Positions 51,114 through 60,265 of a DNA stretch of 64,000 nt are shown piece by piece (the first letter of the stretch is position 1; every line of letters starts with the position of its first letter). The DNA is taken from NCBI RefSeq assembly GCF_900113875.1, contig NZ_FORA01000001.1, forward strand, positions 868,001-932,000, read 5' to 3'. The DNA is from Jannaschia pohangensis (lineage in GTDB: Bacteria > Pseudomonadota > Alphaproteobacteria > Rhodobacterales > Rhodobacteraceae). The notes beneath the pieces are model-generated. The model saw only the letters and a program-made list of their open reading frames with translations. It ran no database searches and was not told the origin of the DNA. A program made the position numbers and the translations under genes.

Positions 51114-51569
51114 ATGCACGCCCTGACGACCCTGATGACAACGATCGCCTTTCTGCTGCCCTCGGTGGCGGGGGCCGAAGACGCCGATATCATCGCCCGC
51201 TGGACCGAGGACCCGACCCAGGCCTTCGCCGCCTCGGAGGTGAGCCTGGACGATCTGCAATGGATCGCCCGCCCCGTCGTGGTCTTCGCCAATTCGCCCC
51301 GCGACCCGGCCTTCATCGAGCAGATGGAGGAAATCGTGGCGGGCGTTGACCGTCTGGTCGAACGCGACGTGATCATCATCATCGACACCGACCCGGCGGG
51401 CCAGTCCGATCTGCGGCTGCAACTGCGACCGCGCGGGTTCATGCTCGTGCTGATCGGCAAGGACGGACAGGTCAACCAGCGCAAGCCCCTGCCCTGGACG
51501 GTGCGCGAAATCAGCCGGACCATCGACAAGATGCCCATGCGCCAGCGCGAGATGCGCGAAGGACGATAG
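51114..51569 (+). CDS. Exported DUF4174 protein
   Basis: 151 residues. Signal peptide (ending SVAGAE), then a thioredoxin-like DUF4174 domain: 'QWIARPVVVFANSPRDPAFIEQM', 'LVERDVIIIIDTDP', 'GFMLVLIGKDGQVNQRKPLPWTVREISRTIDKMPMRQREMR'. The last block is the most typical. There are no active-site Cys, so it is not a redox thioredoxin. Function unknown. Divergent from the sulfotransferase gene. Confidence 0.88.
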   Translation: MHALTTLMTTIAFLLPSVAGAEDADIIARWTEDPTQAFAASEVSLDDLQWIARPVVVFANSPRDPAFIEQMEEIVAGVDRLVERDVIIIIDTDPAGQSDLRLQLRPRGFMLVLIGKDGQVNQRKPLPWTVREISRTIDKMPMRQREMREGR

Positions 51570-51623
51570 TTGCGCAACCGACTGCGACACTCCATATTGG
51601 GGTCAGTGGCAACCAGAGGGTGC

Positions 51624-51704
51624 ATGATGGACCGCGACGACGACATCCCGTTCAACCCTTATCCCGGTATGCCGGGCCGCTCGGGTCCGCGCCCGGGCTA
51701 CTGA
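51624..51704 (+). CDS. Possible 26-residue small protein
   Basis: ATGATG start with a G-rich AGAGGG 4-9 bases upstream. Encodes MMDRDDDIPFNPYPGMPGRS followed by GPRPGY and TGA: an Asp-rich head and a Pro/Gly-rich tail. It follows the DUF4174 gene by 54 bases and overlaps the 3' end of the convergent membrane-protein gene. Low complexity and small size make this uncertain. Confidence 0.3.
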   Translation: MMDRDDDIPFNPYPGMPGRSGPRPGY

Positions 51705-52452
51705 GGGTTTTCGCTAGGGCTTCGGCCTTGGCCGGTCCGCCTTCGGCATAGGCGTGGATCAGGCGTAAAACGCTTTTCCCCATTACGAACGTCCTGCGCC
51801 GCAGGTCCAGATAGTCGGCGACCATGGCGATGCGGCGCGGCTGGCTCAGATGCTGGAACCTGTCGCCGCGCATGTCCTCGACCAGCGCCGCAATCGCCGC
51901 GACCTGGCTGTAATAGGCGACGACGGCGTCGATCGTCTGCCGGGGCAGCACGTCGATATCGTCCAGTTGCGCCACGAAGACCCGGTCGTGGTGTTCGCGC
52001 GGAATGAACGGCACGAAATCCGGCTCTTCCTCCATCCGCTCCAGCAGGGCCTGACCCTGCGCCTCGGCCTCGCCCTTGCCCCAGATCGCCTCCAGGGTGT
52101 TGAGGACCTCGGCATAGAGCGCCTTGTGGAAATCGCGCGTCCGTTCGGCCTTGCGGGTGGCACGCTCGATCTCGCCGAAGACGGCGGTGGCCAGCCATCC
52201 GGTGGCGATCACCCCGCCCGCGATCAGCGCCTGCCAGAGCCGGTCCTCCAGGTCCACGACCTGTCCCACCACCAGAAGCGGCACGCCAAGCAGCACGGCC
52301 ATCGGAAAGGCGACCCGCAACACGAAGGGCAGGATGACCCGGCGCGACACTGACGCATTCGGACCCAGATAGAGCGACGCCCAGAGGCCCGCCGCCAGAA
52401 CGGCGATCAACGCCCCCGCGCCGACCGGACCTATGCCCATGGGGCCGCCCAC
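51652..52452 (-). CDS. Membrane protein of unknown function linked to pccA
   Basis: 266 residues. Three membrane helices near 12-32, 40-62 and 72-92, then a long soluble helical region ('KAERTRDFHKALYAEVLNTLEAIWG', 'VVAYYSQVAAIAALVEDMRGDRFQHLSQPRRIAMVADYLDLRR'). No family recognised. It starts 4 bases after the pccA stop, so it is in the pccA transcript; a link to propionate metabolism is only positional. Confidence 0.75.
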   Translation of the reverse strand: MGGPMGIGPVGAGALIAVLAAGLWASLYLGPNASVSRRVILPFVLRVAFPMAVLLGVPLLVVGQVVDLEDRLWQALIAGGVIATGWLATAVFGEIERATRKAERTRDFHKALYAEVLNTLEAIWGKGEAEAQGQALLERMEEEPDFVPFIPREHHDRVFVAQLDDIDVLPRQTIDAVVAYYSQVAAIAALVEDMRGDRFQHLSQPRRIAMVADYLDLRRRTFVMGKSVLRLIHAYAEGGPAKAEALAKTLSSPGADPSGPAYRDKG

Positions 52453-52456
52453 GGCG

Positions 52457-54475
<2,019 letters not shown>

Positions 54476-54510
54476 CGGTCCCCCTTTACCGGTCTTGCGC
54501 CGGTCGGACA

Positions 54511-54547
54511 AAAGAAAGGGCCGCCCGGTTCGCACCGGACAGCCCTT
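54511..54547 (-). terminator. Intrinsic terminator between the glycine-zipper lipoprotein gene and pccA
   Basis: Minus strand: AAGGGC-TG-TCCGGT, GCGA loop, ACCGGG-CG-GCCCTT, then TCTTT. Two 6-bp stems flank a small internal loop and a T-rich tail follows. It ends the 54592-54786 gene. Confidence 0.75.
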
Positions 54548-54591
54548 CATCAGAATTCATGGATATGGATGGTGCCGTGACGCCCGCAGGC

Positions 54592-54786
54592 TCAGAGGCG
54601 ACCGCCGATGACAGCCGCGCCACCGCCGACGACCGCGCCTTCGACGCAGCGGCCATCTTCGATGATTTCACCGGCCACACAGCCGAGGCCCGCCCCGACG
54701 CCGCCCCGTACGAGGTCACCTTGGGTGACGCAGCCAGACAGGGCGCCGACCACGAAAAGAGCGGGAAGGATGAACTTGCGATGCAT
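54592..54786 (-). CDS. Small glycine-zipper lipoprotein
   Basis: 64 residues. Lipoprotein signal with lipobox 'LSGC' (Cys at 19), then 'RGGVGAGLGCVAGE' and 'EGAVVGGGAAVIGG', i.e. GxxxG-type glycine-zipper repeats that usually insert in or pack against the membrane. Two further Cys may form a disulfide. Function unknown. Followed by a strong terminator. Similar in style to the gene 90 bases upstream. Confidence 0.75.
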   Translation of the reverse strand: MHRKFILPALFVVGALSGCVTQGDLVRGGVGAGLGCVAGEIIEDGRCVEGAVVGGGAAVIGGRL

Positions 54787-54876
54787 TGATCGTCTCCGAA
54801 ATGATTGTATCGGCCTAACGCCGTTCCCCCGCGCGGGGGTTCCCGCCGACCGCCGCCTGCGCGGACATATTTTGAC

Positions 54877-55077
54877 CTAGTAGCCTGCGACGTCGTCCGC
54901 AAGGGCGCCGGCCGCGGCCCCGATGAGGACCCCGCCCGCGACATTGCCATCAAGCGCCTTGGCCGCGAGACCGCCGACAACGGCCCCGCCAGCGGCCCGT
55001 TCGAAATCGTTTCCGACACAAGCCGAAAGGGCCAACGCGGCGACAAGGCCGGTGACCCGAAGAATGGAAGTGGACAT
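54877..55077 (-). CDS. Small glycine-zipper lipoprotein
   Basis: 66 residues. Signal with lipobox-like 'LSAC' (Cys at 20), followed by 'AAGGAVVGGLAAKALDGNVAGGVLIGAAAGALADDV', a double glycine zipper. AAGGAG lies 8 bases before ATG 55077. Function unknown; possibly a paralog in type of the downstream 64-residue lipoprotein, though with little residue-level identity. Confidence 0.75.
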   Translation of the reverse strand: MSTSILRVTGLVAALALSACVGNDFERAAGGAVVGGLAAKALDGNVAGGVLIGAAAGALADDVAGY

Positions 55078-55170
55078 GGAACTGCTCCTTCTTGCCCCTT
55101 GTTTTTATTGTTTGCTTCGACGTCCCCCCATCCTGCCACCGATGCCTGTCGGGTGACCCGGTAAAAGGGT

Positions 55171-55210
55171 CCGAACGATGGCATGAAAACTGCGTCACAC
55201 CATCGTTCGG
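55171..55210 (-). terminator. Long inverted repeat in the 301-base gap 55078-55378
   Basis: CCGAACGATGG (55171-55181) and CCATCGTTCGG (55200-55210) are perfect 11-bp inverted copies 18 bases apart. Read on the minus strand the hairpin is followed by ACCCTTTTAC, so it could terminate the gene ending at 55379. It could instead be an operator for the lipoprotein gene starting at 55077. I see no other feature in this gap. Confidence 0.45.
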
Positions 55211-55378
55211 GAGGGGAAGGGGTACGGTTCCACTCGCTCTCGCACCGGATGTCCAAGTGGAATGCCGACGCCGAGAACACAGACACTGTCCGTCCGTTTC
55301 GCCGATCCGCATAGCGAGAAGTCCGCAGCCCCGCCCGATCGGCGCGAGATTGCCCATAGGGAAGGCAGGTCGGCAGAT

Positions 55379-55771
55379 TCACGCCCAATCCTCGTCGTCC
55401 CAATCGTCATCGGACCCGGCATCGTTGCTGGCAAAGATGTCGGGAAACGCCGCCTCGGCGGCGGCCAGGTCCACGCGCAGCAGCGCCGCGTAATCCTTGG
55501 GGTTGAACGGGTCTTCGGCGGGCAGAACCTCGCGACCGAAAAGCCACGACAGGCGCCCCGCGTCCAGATTGCCCCGCTCGAAGGGTTCGTCCCCGAAATG
55601 CTCGATCAATGCGGCAAGGAAGGCGGCATCGGCCCGACGGTCGACGGCCTTGCGGTCGCGGTAGCGCTCACGCCGGGTGATCGGCGTCACACCCTTGGGG
55701 TTGGCGCGCCGGATGACGAACTGGAAATCGCTGCCCGACAGGCGGCCGGGAAAGCCGCGGTGCTTCAGCAT
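55379..55771 (-). CDS. Hypothetical protein with acidic C-terminus
   Basis: 130 residues from ATG 55771 (a GTG 30 bases upstream is in frame). Core 'SGSDFQFVIRRANPKGVTPITRRERYRDRKAVDRRADAAFLAALIEHFGDEPF', tail 'NDAGSDDDWDDEDWA', very rich in Asp and Trp. No signal or membrane segment. No family recognised. It lies in the string of small genes between pccB and pccA. Confidence 0.65.
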   Translation of the reverse strand: MLKHRGFPGRLSGSDFQFVIRRANPKGVTPITRRERYRDRKAVDRRADAAFLAALIEHFGDEPFERGNLDAGRLSWLFGREVLPAEDPFNPKDYAALLRVDLAAAEAAFPDIFASNDAGSDDDWDDEDWA

Positions 55772-55814
55772 GTCTGGCCCCCCGGGATCGGGGCACAGCA
55801 CCGGTGGGGGTGTG

Positions 55815-55842
55815 TCGGGGCGAAGGCAACCCTCCGCCCCGA
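55815..55842 (-). terminator. Hairpin after tiny lipoprotein gene 1
   Basis: TCGGGGCG (55815-55822) and CGCCCCGA (55835-55842) form a perfect 8-bp stem with a 12-nt loop just past the stop at 55850. No T-run. Confidence 0.5.
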
Positions 55843-55849
55843 AACGATC

Positions 55850-55993
55850 TCAGAACTTGCCGCTGACGGGCTCGACCACAACGGGTGCGGGCTCGACGAT
55901 GACGATCTCTTCCGGTGCCGGATCCGGCAGGAAGCAGCCCGAGAGGGCCGACAGAACGCCGAGAGCGGCGACAGCTTTGATGACTTTCGACAT
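55850..55993 (-). CDS. Tiny lipoprotein of the 'EPVSxKF' type, copy 1
   Basis: 47 residues: MSKVIKAVAALGVLSALSGC is a lipoprotein signal (Cys 20), then a short Pro/Glu/Val-rich tail 'PDPAPEEIVIVEPAPVVVEP' ending VSGKF. Too short for default gene finders. It closely parallels the next small gene at 56279-56407 in signal, acidic patch and C-terminal EPVS(G/T)KF. CAGGAG-like ribosome site before ATG 55993. Role unknown. Confidence 0.75.
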   Translation of the reverse strand: MSKVIKAVAALGVLSALSGCFLPDPAPEEIVIVEPAPVVVEPVSGKF

Positions 55994-56222
55994 CCAGGTC
56001 TCCTGACATAAAAGAGCGGCGCCTGGGGTTCAGCCCGGACACCGCTCGCGATGAGGACCGCCGAGTGACGGTCTGTGGAGAACCTAACATAGGGAAAGGG
56101 CTGTGGATACGGCTGCCCCAGAAATGCCCAAGTTGGATCAAGGGCTTGTGGCGCTGTCGCACCATTGGCGACAATCGGCTCAAATTTCGGGGATCGTGCC
56201 GCGCGCTTGGGGGCGGCGATTT

Positions 56223-56259
56223 CGGTCGGGGCGGTGCGTATTGCAGCCCGCCCCGACCG
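56223..56259 (-). terminator. Strong hairpin after tiny lipoprotein gene 2
   Basis: CGGTCGGGGCGG (56223-56234) and CCGCCCCGACCG (56248-56259), a perfect 12-bp stem with a 13-nt loop, 20 bases downstream of the stop at 56279. Weak T-content after it. Confidence 0.6.
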
Positions 56260-56278
56260 GTCGCGATCGAGCGTCAGC

Positions 56279-56407
56279 TCAGAACTTGGTGGACACGGGC
56301 TCGGGCTGGACCGGCGTGAAGATGACTTCTTCTTCAGCGGGCGCGCCACAGGCGACGAGCGTTGCGGTAACACCGAGAACGGCGAAGGCTTTAACGAGTT
56401 TTTGCAT
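56279..56407 (-). CDS. Tiny lipoprotein of the 'EPVSxKF' type, copy 2
   Basis: 42 residues: MQKLVKAFAVLGVTATLVAC signal (Cys 20) followed by 'GAPAEEEVIFTPVQPEPVST' and KF. Paralog of the 47-residue lipoprotein downstream. Ribosome site AGGAG precedes ATG 56407. Predicted to be an abundant small outer- or inner-membrane lipoprotein, by analogy with other tiny lipoproteins only. Confidence 0.75.
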   Translation of the reverse strand: MQKLVKAFAVLGVTATLVACGAPAEEEVIFTPVQPEPVSTKF

Positions 56408-56525
56408 GTCACTCTCCTATCAATGCATGGGGACGGTTTGCAGAATCGTTCTCCATCCCCTTGGACAAAAGCCATGACGCCCCCCGTTGGTTCCCGCAAG
56501 GGGAAGTGCACAATAACCATTCGCA

Positions 56526-56912
56526 TCAGTAGTCCTCAGGCAAACATTCGCCGTTTCCGACCCGGTAGAGGCCGAAATACTGCGTTGCATCGGGGTCGCT
56601 GGTCCCGCGGGGCACGGGGCGGTCCATCAATGTGATGACGACCGAATCCGATCTTGCGGCGGTCAGGCCCGCCACCGGCAGGGCATGTGTCGTGCACAGC
56701 CAGTCAAGATCGGTCTGCGCCATCGCGGCATCGACCGATCCGCCGTCGCGCGCGATTTCGGGGGCGATGAACCGCAGGACGGCCTGCGTGCCGCCACCGT
56801 CGACCCGCTCCCAGACGATCTCCCACAAGACCAGCGGCTGACCCGAGGGCCAGCTGTCCTGCGCCAGCGCCGGTCCCGCAAGACAGGCGATCAGGGCCGC
56901 GATCCGCATCAT
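56526..56912 (-). CDS. Small exported protein in the pccB operon
   Basis: 128 residues. Signal peptide 'MMRIAALIACLAGPALAQ', mature domain with 'QPLVLWEIVWERVDGGGTQAVLRFIAPEIA', 'TDLDWLCTTHALPVAG' and C-terminal 'YFGLYRVGNGECLPEDY'; two Cys likely disulfide-bonded. From memory similar proteins accompany pccB in other Rhodobacteraceae, but no function is known. GGAGG precedes the ATG, and the upstream gene ends one base before it, so the two are co-translated. Confidence 0.78.
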   Translation of the reverse strand: MMRIAALIACLAGPALAQDSWPSGQPLVLWEIVWERVDGGGTQAVLRFIAPEIARDGGSVDAAMAQTDLDWLCTTHALPVAGLTAARSDSVVITLMDRPVPRGTSDPDATQYFGLYRVGNGECLPEDY

Positions 56913-56913
56913 G

Positions 56914-57288
56914 TCAGCCTCCGGTGCATTGCCGGTGCCGCGCCGCGCGCAGCCAGGCCGCATGCCGCACCGGATCGGACAGCATGTCGTCCAGCCGGGC
57001 CCGCGCCGCGCCGGGCACTGCGCCCGAAACCGCCCCGCCCGCACGCAAGGTCACCCCCTGCCCGTCCCGCGTCACCGCCACCACCGGGGCAAAGCCGCGC
57101 AACCGCTGCAACGCGCGCCACAGGTCCTGACGCACCGCATGGGCCAGCCTGCGCCGCCCCATGTCCGGAAGGCGCACCCGCCCCGACAGATCCCAGACCA
57201 CCGGCACTCTCCGCGCGATCGTCAGAGTCACGCCGTCGTCCCACACATGCCATCCGCGCCTGTCCCATGCCCATTGTCCTTCGATCAC
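56914..57288 (-). CDS. Hypothetical protein between pccB and the small exported protein
   Basis: 124 residues, basic and Trp/Arg-rich ('[42 protein letters not shown]', '[31 protein letters not shown]'). No signal or membrane segment. Start overlaps the pccB stop by 4 bases, stop is next to the ATGATG of the following gene. No family recognised; operon membership is the only functional clue. Confidence 0.72.
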   Translation of the reverse strand: MIEGQWAWDRRGWHVWDDGVTLTIARRVPVVWDLSGRVRLPDMGRRRLAHAVRQDLWRALQRLRGFAPVVAVTRDGQGVTLRAGGAVSGAVPGAARARLDDMLSDPVRHAAWLRAARHRQCTGG

Positions 57289-58817
57289 AGCGGGATGGTG
57301 TCATGCTTGCGCCACGGCCGCTCTTGCCGCTTCTGGCGCAGCGAGGCAAAGGCCCGCGCGATCCGCTTGCGCGACAGGCTCGGCTTGATGACCTCGTCGA
57401 TGAAGCCCTTTTCCGCCGCCACGAAGGGGTTGGCAAAGCGATCCTCGTAATCCTTGGTGCGCTCCGCGATCCGGTCCTTGTCGCCCAATTCGGAGCGATA
57501 CAGAATCTCGACCGCGCCCTTGGCCCCCATCACCGCGATCTCTGCCGTGGGCCAGGCATAGTTGAAATCGCCCTTCAGATGCTTGGACGCCATCACGTCA
57601 TAGGCCCCGCCATAAGCCTTCCGCGTGATCAGCGTGACCTTCGGCACCGTCGCCTCGCCGTAGGCAAAGAGCAGCTTCGCCCCGTGCTTGATGACCCCGC
57701 CGTATTCCTGTGACGTTCCCGGCAGGAAGCCCGGCACATCCACCAGCGTCAGCAGCGGAATTTCGAAGGCATCGCAGAACCGCACGAACTTGGCCGCCTT
57801 GCGCGACGAGTCGATGTCGAGACAGCCGGCCAGCACCATCGGCTGATTGGCGACGACGCCCACGGTCCGCCCCTCGATCCGGATGAACCCGGTCAGGATG
57901 TTCTTGGCGAAATCGGGCTGAATCTCGAAGAAATCGCCCTCGTCGGCCAGCTTGGTGATCAGCTCGGCCATGTCATAGGGCGAATTTGGGTTGTCGGGGA
58001 TCAGCGTATCAAGGCTCGCCTCGACCCGGTCCGGGCTGTCGAAGAAGGGTCGCACGGGCGGCTTTTCGCGGTTCGAGAGCGGCAGGAAATCGATCAGGCG
58101 GCGCGTCTCGGCCAGCGCCTCCACATCGTTCTCGAAGGCGCAATCGGCCACGCCGGACTTGCGCGTGTGGGTCGCGGCCCCGCCCAACTCCTCGGCGGTG
58201 ACGACTTCGTTGGTCACCGTCTTCACCACGTCGGGCCCGGTCACGAACATGTAGGACGAATCGCGCACCATGAAGATGAAGTCGGTCATGGCGGGCGAAT
58301 AGACCGCGCCCCCGGCACAGGGCCCCATGATGACGCTGATCTGCGGGATGACCCCGCTGGCGTCGATGTTGCGCTGGAACACCTCGGCATAGCCGGCGAG
58401 CGAGGCGACGCCCTCCTGGATGCGCGCGCCACCGGAATCGTTCAGACCGATGACCGGCGCGCCGTTCTGGATCGCCATGTCCTGGATCTTGCAGATCTTC
58501 TGCGCGTGGGTTTCCGACAGCGACCCGCCGAAGACGGTGAAATCCTGGCTGAAGACATAGACCAGCCGCCCGTTCACCGTGCCCCATCCGGTCACCACGC
58601 CGTCGCCCGCGGGCCGGTCGTCGGCCATGCCGAAATCCGTGGCGCGGTGCGCGACGAACATGTCGAACTCCTCGAACGACCCCTCGTCGAGCAGCAGGTC
58701 GATCCGCTCCCGAGCTGTCAGCTTGCCCTTGGCGTGCTGCGCCGCGATCCGCCGGTCGCCGCCGCCCTTGCGCGCCTGTTCGCGACGCGCCTCCAGTTGG
58801 TCGAGTATGTCTTTCAT
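57285..58817 (-). CDS. pccB: Propionyl-CoA carboxylase, carboxyltransferase subunit
   Basis: 510 residues. Carboxyltransferase N and C halves: '[21 protein letters not shown]', '[24 protein letters not shown]', '[14 protein letters not shown]', '[22 protein letters not shown]', '[29 protein letters not shown]', '[16 protein letters not shown]'. It moves carboxybiotin CO2 to propionyl-CoA. Divergent from an MFS gene; the 191-base gap contains TTTGCAAA-type sites for the PccR regulator encoded nearby. First gene of a chain continuing into two small genes. Confidence 0.97.
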   Translation of the reverse strand: MKDILDQLEARREQARKGGGDRRIAAQHAKGKLTARERIDLLLDEGSFEEFDMFVAHRATDFGMADDRPAGDGVVTGWGTVNGRLVYVFSQDFTVFGGSLSETHAQKICKIQDMAIQNGAPVIGLNDSGGARIQEGVASLAGYAEVFQRNIDASGVIPQISVIMGPCAGGAVYSPAMTDFIFMVRDSSYMFVTGPDVVKTVTNEVVTAEELGGAATHTRKSGVADCAFENDVEALAETRRLIDFLPLSNREKPPVRPFFDSPDRVEASLDTLIPDNPNSPYDMAELITKLADEGDFFEIQPDFAKNILTGFIRIEGRTVGVVANQPMVLAGCLDIDSSRKAAKFVRFCDAFEIPLLTLVDVPGFLPGTSQEYGGVIKHGAKLLFAYGEATVPKVTLITRKAYGGAYDVMASKHLKGDFNYAWPTAEIAVMGAKGAVEILYRSELGDKDRIAERTKDYEDRFANPFVAAEKGFIDEVIKPSLSRKRIARAFASLRQKRQERPWRKHDTIPL

Positions 58818-58884
58818 CGCAAGCCTCCCGCTTGACCTCAGGGATAGACGCTGCGTCGCGGCACCGAAAGTGCGATCTGGAATA

Positions 58885-58892
58885 TTTGCAAA
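58885..58892. promoter_or_regulatory. PccR-type half site upstream of pccB
   Basis: Exact palindrome TTTGCAAA, 68 bases before the pccB start. The short-chain acyl-CoA regulator PccR of Rhodobacter sphaeroides is reported, to my recollection, to bind TTTGCAAA-N4-TTTGCAAA. The second half here is degenerate. Confidence 0.55.
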
Positions 58893-58916
58893 TTACGCGG
58901 GGCGCGACCGATGAGA

Positions 58917-58940
58917 ATTGCAAATCTGCAAATTTGCGGA
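58917..58940. promoter_or_regulatory. Cluster of PccR-like half sites between pccB and the MFS gene
   Basis: ATTGCAAA, TCTGCAAA and TTTGCGGA follow one another at 8-base spacing (58917, 58925, 58933). Together with the exact site at 58885 they form an AT-rich island in GC-rich DNA within the divergent promoter region. Confidence 0.5.
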
Positions 58941-59008
58941 ACCCTGCACAAGCCCCTGTGCGTTCGGGAGGGTTGGACAGCCCGGACCGAAAGGCGTAGC
59001 GCTCAATC

Positions 59009-60220
59009 ATGGTGCCCATCTCACCCTCTGCCGCGCGTCGCTCGCCGCCGCACATCCTGACGCTCGTCGCGCTGGTTAGCCTCTCGACCCTGTCGATGAA
59101 CGTCTTTCTGCCGTCGCTGCCCGCGATGGCCGAGTATTTCAGCGCCGATTACACGCTGATCCAGCTGTCGGTCGGCCTATATCTCGCGATGAATGCCGTC
59201 TTGCAGCTTTTCGTCGGCCCCATCTCCGACCGCTACGGCCGCCGTCCGGTGATCCTGACCGGGCTGGTGCTGTTCCTTCTCGCCACACTCGGCTGTCTCT
59301 GGGCCCCGACCATCGAGATCTTCCTGACCTTCCGCATGGCGCAGGCGGCAATCGTGGTCGGCATGGTCCTCAGCCGCGCCATCGTCCGCGACCTCTATGC
59401 GCAGGACAAGGCCGCCTCGATGTTGGGCTGGGTCACCATGGGCATGTCGGTCGTCCCGATGATCGGCCCCTTTTTCGGCGGCCTGCTTCAGGACGCCTTC
59501 GGCTGGCACGCGAATTTTTGGCTGATGTTCGTCGGCGGCGTGGCTCTTCTGGCGCTGACGTATACGGACGTGGGCGAGACGGCCCCGATGACCGGCGGCT
59601 CCTTTCGCGATCAGGTCCGGCAATACCCGGAACTTCTGACCTCGCCCCGCTTCTGGGGCTATTGCCTGGCCTCGGCCTTCGCGTCGGGCGCGTTCTTCGC
59701 CTACCTCGGCGGCGCACCCTACGTTGGCACCGTGGTCTTCGGGATGAACCCCGCGACCCTTGGCATGTTCCTTGGCGCGCCCGCCTTGGGCTACTTCATC
59801 GGCAACGCGATTTCGGGCGGCTTTTCGCAACGGCTCGGCGTCGACCGGATGGTCCTGTTCGGCGCGGTCGTGCAGGTCAGCGGCCTGTCCCTGCTCGCGG
59901 TCCTGATCCTTTTGGGCTTCACCTCGGAATACGTCTTCTTCGGCTTCATGACCTTCGTCGGCCTCGGCAACGGCATGGTCATTCCCAATGCCACCGCGGG
60001 CATGCTGTCGGTCCGCCCGCATCTGGCAGGCACGGCCAGCGGCCTCGGCGGCGCGATGATGATCGGCGGCGGCGCGGCGCTGTCGGCGGTCGCGGGCTGG
60101 CTTCTGGGGTTCGGCGGCGGGGCGCTGCCCCTCGTGGTGCTGATGGTCGGATCGGGCGCATCGGCGGTCGTCGCCATTGCGCTGACGATCCGGCGCAACC
60201 GGCGCATGGCGATCGGCTGA
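59009..60220 (+). CDS. Bcr/CflA-family MFS drug-type exporter
   Basis: 403 residues, 12 predicted membrane helices. Family marks: 'NVFLPSLPAMAEYFSADYTLIQLSVGLYLAMNAVLQLFVGPISDRYGRRPVIL' at the N-terminus (motif A 'GPISDRYGRRPV') and 'RMAQAAIVVGMVLSRAIVRDLYAQDKAASMLGWVTMGMSVVPMIGPFFGG' (motif C). Exports small hydrophobic compounds or sulfonamide/bicyclomycin-like drugs. Start ATG 59009. Shares the promoter region with pccB and lies ahead of pccR in the same direction, so its expression may follow the propionate circuit. Confidence 0.9.
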   Translation: MVPISPSAARRSPPHILTLVALVSLSTLSMNVFLPSLPAMAEYFSADYTLIQLSVGLYLAMNAVLQLFVGPISDRYGRRPVILTGLVLFLLATLGCLWAPTIEIFLTFRMAQAAIVVGMVLSRAIVRDLYAQDKAASMLGWVTMGMSVVPMIGPFFGGLLQDAFGWHANFWLMFVGGVALLALTYTDVGETAPMTGGSFRDQVRQYPELLTSPRFWGYCLASAFASGAFFAYLGGAPYVGTVVFGMNPATLGMFLGAPALGYFIGNAISGGFSQRLGVDRMVLFGAVVQVSGLSLLAVLILLGFTSEYVFFGFMTFVGLGNGMVIPNATAGMLSVRPHLAGTASGLGGAMMIGGGAALSAVAGWLLGFGGGALPLVVLMVGSGASAVVAIALTIRRNRRMAIG

Positions 60221-60248
60221 CAGCGGCCTGCAAAACCTGCTAAGCCCC

Positions 60249-60256
60249 TTTGCAAA
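60249..60256. promoter_or_regulatory. PccR-type site overlapping the pccR leader
   Basis: Exact TTTGCAAA just before the GGGGG ribosome site of pccR, with a related CTGCAAAA at 60228-60235. Its position, 10 bases from the start codon, suits autorepression. Confidence 0.5.
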
Positions 60257-60265
60257 GGGGGCACC

